A stretch of 11,303 bases of DNA from Cellvibrionales bacterium (GTDB lineage: Bacteria > Pseudomonadota > Gammaproteobacteria > Pseudomonadales > JAHEGP01), in NCBI GenBank assembly GCA_024645065.1, contig JAHEGP010000085.1, positions 1-11,303 on the forward strand, read 5' to 3'. Both the position numbers and the translations under genes were made by a program. How positions within the stretch are numbered: position 1 is the stretch's first letter; each line of letters starts with the position of its first letter. Shown here in pieces: positions 7,171-11,303 of the stretch. The notes under the pieces are model-generated. The model saw only the letters and a program-made list of their open reading frames with translations, searched no databases and was not told where the DNA came from.

Positions 7171-8010
7171 TCAATCATGGGGAACAGCGCGCTCCTTTTC
7201 GCCGCAATAATTGATATCGTCGCATCGCAGGGGTAAAAATGAGCCTGCTGGCCTGGAGCAACTCTCTTCATAGCAGGCGTGTATTCCACCGTTAACACAT
7301 AGACTGAAAATGATGTAACCCTGGTGCGGGGTCATGCCCCGGTCGAGTAAAAAAGCGCTCATATAGCCCGCAAGGTTCAAGGATTCGCCATGGTTTTCAA
7401 TCAGGTATTCCTGGACCTGGTAGGCAGCGGCCAGGTGCGGACCGTCTTCAAAACCAAGGTTTTTTGCAACCCCTTGCATCGCGGTCACCCTTTCATCCCC
7501 CGTTACTATCGGGCGTACGAAACCGGGCAGCATGGTTTTCCCTTTGTTCCTGGCATGGGCCTGGATGAACTCCGCTGCCGAATGTCCTTGCTGCAGCGAG
7601 CGGGCGGCGGCGGCGATGAAGTGGCAGGTTTCCAGGACTGTACCCGGGCCATACATACGGGAATCACTGGCCATGATTCCAGCGCAGATTGCCGCTGACG
7701 GTACCACCCTGGCATCCCCCCCAAATGCTCCAATCTGGTTGCACCAGATCCTGGCGTCGGGCCAGCTCAGGCAGATAAAGGCGCTTTCCATCCAATCGGA
7801 CAATTGTTTTTCCGGTAGTTTGCCGGTTACATTGAGCACCAATACCTGAAAAAAGCCCGCCCTGCCGACCAGGTCATCCAGCATCGAATAGCCGTGACTG
7901 GAGACGCCTTGCCCAAGCACCCAGCCACCTTTGCGCGAAAAAATTCGGCCCCGGCGCCTGTCCCAGTAGTCCACGCTAGCCTTGTCAGTCATCGGATTCA
8001 GCCCGCTCAT
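7171..8010 (-). CDS. Short citrate-synthase/citryl-CoA-lyase-fold protein (second of tandem pair), catalytic residues not conserved
   Basis: A 279-residue protein, about two thirds the length of a normal citrate synthase and close to stand-alone citryl-CoA-lyase-like members. Family marks: a helical DARIWCNQIGAFGG segment (85-98), PSAAICAGIMAS (104-115), RMYGPGTVLE (118-127) where the fold normally has LHGGANE, GFVRPIVTGDERV (163-175) in place of GFGHxxYxxxDPR, and LNLAGYMSAFLLDRGM (211-226) in place of NVD-type sequence. By this by-eye alignment the first catalytic His is Tyr, the second is Arg and the Asp is absent, while the substrate-binding Arg in DER is kept. Nine cysteines cluster partly at the C-terminus (C246, C251, C263, C269). 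No signal peptide or membrane segment; cytoplasmic. ATG at 8010 overlaps the previous gene by 26 bp. An in-frame ATG at 7992 (8-bp overlap) is an equally credible start. It likely pairs with the preceding paralogue. Function unknown. Confidence 0.78.
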   Translation of the reverse strand: MSGLNPMTDKASVDYWDRRRGRIFSRKGGWVLGQGVSSHGYSMLDDLVGRAGFFQVLVLNVTGKLPEKQLSDWMESAFICLSWPDARIWCNQIGAFGGDARVVPSAAICAGIMASDSRMYGPGTVLETCHFIAAAARSLQQGHSAAEFIQAHARNKGKTMLPGFVRPIVTGDERVTAMQGVAKNLGFEDGPHLAAAYQVQEYLIENHGESLNLAGYMSAFLLDRGMTPHQGYIIFSLCVNGGIHACYEESCSRPAGSFLPLRCDDINYCGEKERAVPHD

Positions 8011-8836
8011 AGTGATAACGGCTATCGCTGATGAAAGGCATGTCGGTCACGGGCTTACCGCTCAGCTCGATGCCATGCGCCAGCAAGCCGGGACTGGATG
8101 CCAGTTGAAACAGTCCCGCGCCGACATTGGGCGGCAGCCCCAACTCGGTAAACATGGCCGCGGCGAGGCCGGTTATACGCCAGCCGGCATTTGCGCTCTC
8201 CAGGCCCGACACAAACGCCATACCCCAGGCCAGGGCCTCGTTGTGGGGAAAAGATTTATGCAAGCGGGCCGCCGCTGTTCGCGCGAAGCTATCAATACCA
8301 GCAAAACAGCCGCCAAAACCGGGCGCGGGCCTAACCGGCTCCCCTTCTTGCCGCGCTTGCTCGCTGATCGCCTCGCAAAGTTCTGCGGCCCGGGCACAAG
8401 GATCATGACGGATATTCCTGCGCAAAAATTTGATAGCGTCGCGAACTTCAGCGCCCCCGAGTTGTTCGCCGCCCATTAGCGCAAGCCCAATGGGCAAAAA
8501 ATGCAGCGGGTCTGTCTTTGAGACACTGGCGTTCATTACCGCTCGGGCACCCGCATGACGCGGGCCGGGGTTAGCCAGCAGGATGAGGGTTTGCTGCAAT
8601 TGCCGGGCTTGCAAAGCGCTGGGAAGCTCGCCTTTCAACAGGCAAAAAACCACTTCTACCAGGCTTCTGCGCTCCATCAAATCAAGCACATCGTAGCCAT
8701 GCCACAGCACCCGCTCGGCAACAAAGGGATTGCCCGGATCGGCAATTTCCCGGCAAACCTTTGTGTTGACCTTATCGGAAAATTTGTCGCCGCGGGCTGT
8801 GACCACCGCGGCCTCCGGCTGCCTTGTTATCATCAC
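7985..8836 (-). CDS. Short citrate-synthase/citryl-CoA-lyase-fold protein (first of tandem pair), catalytic residues not conserved
   Basis: A 283-residue cytoplasmic protein with the citrate-synthase core order: HGYDVLDLMERRSLVEVVFC (46-65) followed by LLKGELPS (66-73); PIGLALMGGEQLGGAEV (115-131), matching the usual GPLHGGAxE; GFGGCFAGIDSFA (173-185), matching GFGHxxYxxxDPRA; ANAGW (215-219), where NxD normally sits; and LFQLASSPGLLAHGIEL near the C-terminus (242-258), a strong family signature. By eye, the two catalytic histidines are replaced (Leu, Gly), the Asp is missing and the DPR arginine is Phe. It is therefore more degenerate at the active site than its downstream partner. The GTG start at 8836 shares one base with the TAG of the receptor gene. 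An ATG follows directly at 8833, so translation is coupled either way. Its C-terminus overlaps the next gene. Function unknown; a heteromeric complex with the paralogue is inferred, not shown. Confidence 0.78.
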   Translation of the reverse strand: MMITRQPEAAVVTARGDKFSDKVNTKVCREIADPGNPFVAERVLWHGYDVLDLMERRSLVEVVFCLLKGELPSALQARQLQQTLILLANPGPRHAGARAVMNASVSKTDPLHFLPIGLALMGGEQLGGAEVRDAIKFLRRNIRHDPCARAAELCEAISEQARQEGEPVRPAPGFGGCFAGIDSFARTAAARLHKSFPHNEALAWGMAFVSGLESANAGWRITGLAAAMFTELGLPPNVGAGLFQLASSPGLLAHGIELSGKPVTDMPFISDSRYHYERAESDD

Positions 8837-11049
8837 TAGAATTGATATCCAATTTTGGCGTAGAAGGCCCGTCCAGCCAGCGGGAAATCGCCGGGGACCA
8901 GCGAGCCTCCGGGAATATCAGACGCCCCCGGACTGGGTTCGTAGGGCTCGACATCGAAAACGTTATTGACCACCAGGGAAATATCCATATGGTTAATGAT
9001 ATTGGTGCGCCGAAGCACCAGGGAGGTCAGCGTATAGTCGTCTATCTCGGCACGGGGATCTCCGGGTTCACGTTTCCGGCCGGAGACCCATTTTGCCTGC
9101 CCGCTCAATTCCCATTCGTAGGCAAAATTCCAGTGCAAATCGGCATAGAGCTGGTGTTGGGGTGCATTGGCGACGTCCTCGTTGTCGTTCTCATCGCCAT
9201 CAAAGCGTGAGCGTTGCAGCGCATAATAGGTCTGCAGGGACAGGCTTGGCGCAATGCGCCATGACGCTTCCAACTCGAAGCCATAACCCGTTTGGCCGCC
9301 GGCGTTTTCCGCTTGCCGGGCCACCTCATCATTGGAGCCCCTGAAAGTTCCGTACTGTATGGAATCGTCGATTCTGTAGTAATAAATATTTAATCCAGTG
9401 CGTAGATCGAAGGTCGGGCGATAGTCGAAAGCCACCTCAAAGGTATTGATTGTCTCGGGGTCGAGGTCGGGGTCTCCGAGACTTACCGGATTGTTGACGA
9501 CGAACAGCTCGGCGAACGAGGGCGCCCTGAAAGCGCGCCCATAGAGGAACTTGGTGGTAAGATCCTGGCGGGTATTCCATACCAGGGCCGCCCGCGGGTT
9601 GACGGTTGAGCCAAAATCGGAATAGTGATCGTAGCGCACGCCCAGGGTGAGATTCCAATCCGCTGCTACAGCCCATTCGTCCTGCAGCGAAGCGTAATAC
9701 ACTGTGCGGCTCTCGTCGGTGATGAAGTTGTACGCTGTTCCGGTGACCGACGTCAGTTCGCCTCCGACTATTTCGATTCGCAGGGCACCTGACCCGTCAT
9801 CTCCCTCTTCGAGTAAAGCCGGGGGGCCGTAGTTTTTGGTTTCCTCGCCGCGCAATTCTGCGTAACTCACGCCGGCTGCAATGCGGATACTGTGACGATT
9901 GAAGCCGTTAAAAAAGGCCGAGCTATCGAAACGCGTGTGTTCCTCGTAGATCTCAGGGTTTCCCAACATCCCTTCCGTAAACAACCCCAAACGGCCAGGA
10001 TTTTCCTTATCAACATCAACTCTGACATTGCCCTCGCTGGTCAGAGGGATCAGCGCGCCCGCCGGAAACAGTGACTGCCTGGACCTGGTATTAATGTCCA
10101 TATAGCTTAGCCTGGCTTCATATTCCCAATTCTTGAAGCTATCCCGGTTGACATAACCCAGGTCGAAAAGATAATTGTTCGCTTCTGACTCCCCATCGGG
10201 GTCCAGTGCCAGGGCAAGCCCCGGGCCCACTCCCCCCTGCTGCCGCCAGTTCCAGACGGAAAACTTCCAGTGCCTCCAGCTCATGTCGACCCGAAAGTCA
10301 GCCCTTTCTTCATCCGTGGCGGCCTGGGACGGCGCAAGTGACACGGCCAATCCAGTTAGGGGCGCTATCTCACTATCAAACGTGGTTTGCGCATCGGCAT
10401 CGATTATCCGGCCACTGTCCCCGCTGGTATCGAACAGATTTATTGAAAAAGCCAGCTCGACCTCACCCAGCTTGCTGCCGTTGAGCAACCACAGCTCCCG
10501 GGTATCGAAGGAGCCGACCCGGGCACCGAGGTGCGTTCCGCCAATCTGCGTGCTGGTTTTGGTAATCACATTGATGACCCCGGCAAAGGCATCGGCGCCG
10601 TAAATTGCCGATCCAGGCCCGCGAATCACTTCAACTCGCGCGATATTGCTGACCGGCAGGGTATTTTTAGCACCACGGTCACCGAAATAAAGCTGCGTGA
10701 TGGGGGTCCCGTTCACCAGCATCAGCACCTGGGGATTTCTGTCGTTATGAATGCCTCGCATCGAGTAAATGGGCGAGAACCGGTAAGAGGAAAGCGCCAC
10801 GTGCAAGCCGGGGACGGTTGCCAGGACTTCGTCGAGATTCGCGGCGCCCATCGCCGCTATTTCACTGGCGGTAATCACGGTGGCAACGGCGGGCGCCTCC
10901 GAAATGGCCTGCTGCTGGCCGGTGGCGATACTGACAAAATCCTCATCGCCAAAAGACAGCAACAAGTCTTCCTCAGCGGCAATGCCTGTGCCGGTAAACG
11001 ACATCAACAAAGCCAACCAGAGGCAGTGATAACGAACTGAACTAGTCAT
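8836..11049 (-). CDS. TonB-dependent outer-membrane receptor
   Basis: A 737-residue outer-membrane beta-barrel receptor that would import a ligand using TonB energy. A signal peptide spans about 1-25 (hydrophobic CLWLALLMSF, cleavage near GIAA/EED). The mature start DLLLSFGDEDFVSIATG is followed by the plug domain (about 45-162): APAVATVITASEIAAMGA, LDEVLATVPGLHV, MRGIHNDRNPQVLMLVNG and RVEVIRGPGSAIYGADAF. The remainder is a barrel with a typical receptor C-terminus: FRAPSFAELF, then NNVFDVEPYEP and a terminal aromatic in YAKIGYQF. Length is normal. No N-terminal signalling extension of the FecA/FpvA type is seen, so regulation through a FecI/FecR pair is not indicated. It is the first gene of the six-gene operon. 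The ATG at 11049 has only a weak CAGG upstream. The ligand is not evident; siderophore, cobalamin, ferric citrate and other small molecules are all open. Confidence 0.94.
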   Translation of the reverse strand: MTSSVRYHCLWLALLMSFTGTGIAAEEDLLLSFGDEDFVSIATGQQQAISEAPAVATVITASEIAAMGAANLDEVLATVPGLHVALSSYRFSPIYSMRGIHNDRNPQVLMLVNGTPITQLYFGDRGAKNTLPVSNIARVEVIRGPGSAIYGADAFAGVINVITKTSTQIGGTHLGARVGSFDTRELWLLNGSKLGEVELAFSINLFDTSGDSGRIIDADAQTTFDSEIAPLTGLAVSLAPSQAATDEERADFRVDMSWRHWKFSVWNWRQQGGVGPGLALALDPDGESEANNYLFDLGYVNRDSFKNWEYEARLSYMDINTRSRQSLFPAGALIPLTSEGNVRVDVDKENPGRLGLFTEGMLGNPEIYEEHTRFDSSAFFNGFNRHSIRIAAGVSYAELRGEETKNYGPPALLEEGDDGSGALRIEIVGGELTSVTGTAYNFITDESRTVYYASLQDEWAVAADWNLTLGVRYDHYSDFGSTVNPRAALVWNTRQDLTTKFLYGRAFRAPSFAELFVVNNPVSLGDPDLDPETINTFEVAFDYRPTFDLRTGLNIYYYRIDDSIQYGTFRGSNDEVARQAENAGGQTGYGFELEASWRIAPSLSLQTYYALQRSRFDGDENDNEDVANAPQHQLYADLHWNFAYEWELSGQAKWVSGRKREPGDPRAEIDDYTLTSLVLRRTNIINHMDISLVVNNVFDVEPYEPSPGASDIPGGSLVPGDFPLAGRAFYAKIGYQF

Positions 11050-11088
11050 AAAATGCGGCCTGAAAACAGCTTACCCCATGAAATGCGA

Positions 11089-11099
11089 CACAATCCCGG
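11089..11099 (+). repeat. Direct repeat copy 1, CACAATCCCGG
   Basis: Eleven-base exact copy of the sequence at 11285-11295, 196 bp away. This copy lies in the untranslated leader, about 40 bp before the receptor start codon. Too short and too widely spaced to call an operator on sequence alone. Confidence 0.35.
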
Positions 11100-11215
11100 T
11101 GTTCTGATTCCGCCCAATCCTTCCCATCGGCAGCAACTTCTTTTCCTGGCCTGTTTGCTACGCCGGGCTGGCATCTCTCTCGACGCTTGAACAAGGAGTT
11201 TTTTACCGAACCATT

Positions 11216-11244
11216 ATTATTAAAGTCTTGAAAGCGCTAGTAAA
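11216..11244 (-). promoter_or_regulatory. Predicted sigma-70 promoter of the receptor/sensor operon
   Basis: On the - strand, -35 TTTACT (11244-11239) and -10 AATAAT (11221-11216, five of six consensus bases) are separated by 17 bp. Transcription would start near 11208, giving a leader of about 160 nt before the receptor ATG. No riboswitch, Fur box or gene was recognised in 11050-11303. No second promoter was recognised in the tight gaps further down the operon. Confidence 0.5.
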
Positions 11245-11284
11245 ATTGTAGGTTAGGCCTGCAAATCACGCCACTCGGTATAGG

Positions 11285-11295
11285 CACAATCCCGG
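11285..11295 (+). repeat. Direct repeat copy 2, CACAATCCCGG
   Basis: Second exact copy, about 40 bp upstream of the predicted -35 element. The two copies bracket the promoter in the same orientation, an arrangement that could serve looping regulation, though chance remains possible. Confidence 0.35.
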
Positions 11296-11303
11296 GCGAC
11301 TGC

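Noticed and set aside
10531..11040. Open reading frame of 169 codons on the + strand opposite the receptor plug region
   Set aside because: Antisense to the conserved signal peptide and plug; composition typical of a shadow frame.
11046..11174. A 42-codon frame in the leader whose TGA overlaps the receptor ATG
   Set aside because: The overlap resembles a leader peptide, but the sequence is Arg/Cys-rich with no Shine-Dalgarno, no regulatory codon run and no hairpin partner that I can see.
11180..11220. A + strand promoter (TTGAAC) or ribosome site (AGGAG) near 11188-11199
   Set aside because: No properly spaced -10 element and no reading frame follows on the + strand.

Overview
The window looks like chromosomal DNA from a gammaproteobacterium. 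The grounds are a moderate-to-high GC content, a TonB-dependent outer-membrane receptor, BarA-type hybrid-kinase architecture and GGDEF/EAL signalling. A marine, Halieaceae-like bacterium would fit, but that is only an impression. I see no rRNA, tRNA, CRISPR array, insertion sequence or prophage gene.

Positions 1-1556 (+ strand) hold the end of a peptide-type ABC importer operon: the 3' part of an OppD/DppD-like ATPase and a complete OppF/DppF-like ATPase, joined directly stop-to-start. This operon converges on the next one across a 53-bp gap (1557-1609) that contains no convincing terminator.

Positions 11244 down to 1610 (- strand) form one compact six-gene operon behind a single predicted promoter. 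In order of transcription: a TonB-dependent receptor (11049-8836); a tandem pair of short, divergent citrate-synthase-fold proteins (8836-7985 and 8010-7171); an orphan periplasmic substrate-binding protein of the ABC_sub_bind type (7116-6139); a membrane hybrid histidine kinase with two receiver domains (6111-3664); and an Hpt-REC-GGDEF-EAL protein (3703-1610). Neighbouring genes overlap or lie within 54 bp of each other. No ABC permease or ATPase accompanies the binding protein.

The simplest reading is a sensory pathway. A ligand enters through the receptor and is bound by the periplasmic protein. That protein informs the kinase, and phosphate passes His-Asp-His-Asp to a bifunctional c-di-GMP enzyme. 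The role of the citrate-synthase-like pair is unknown. Both lack the catalytic His/His/Asp set at the positions I could align by eye, so they may be pseudoenzymes or have changed chemistry.

The junction between the kinase and the GGDEF-EAL gene looks like a frameshift. The last 25 residues of the kinase read as out-of-frame sequence, and the Hpt domain expected there continues in the other frame. One extra base in the C-run at 3744-3747 would fuse the two into a single protein of 1500 residues. This could be an assembly error, a real mutation, or a coupled two-gene arrangement.

The final 254 bp (11050-11303) is non-coding. It holds the promoter, a leader of about 160 nt, and two copies of an 11-bp direct repeat flanking the promoter.
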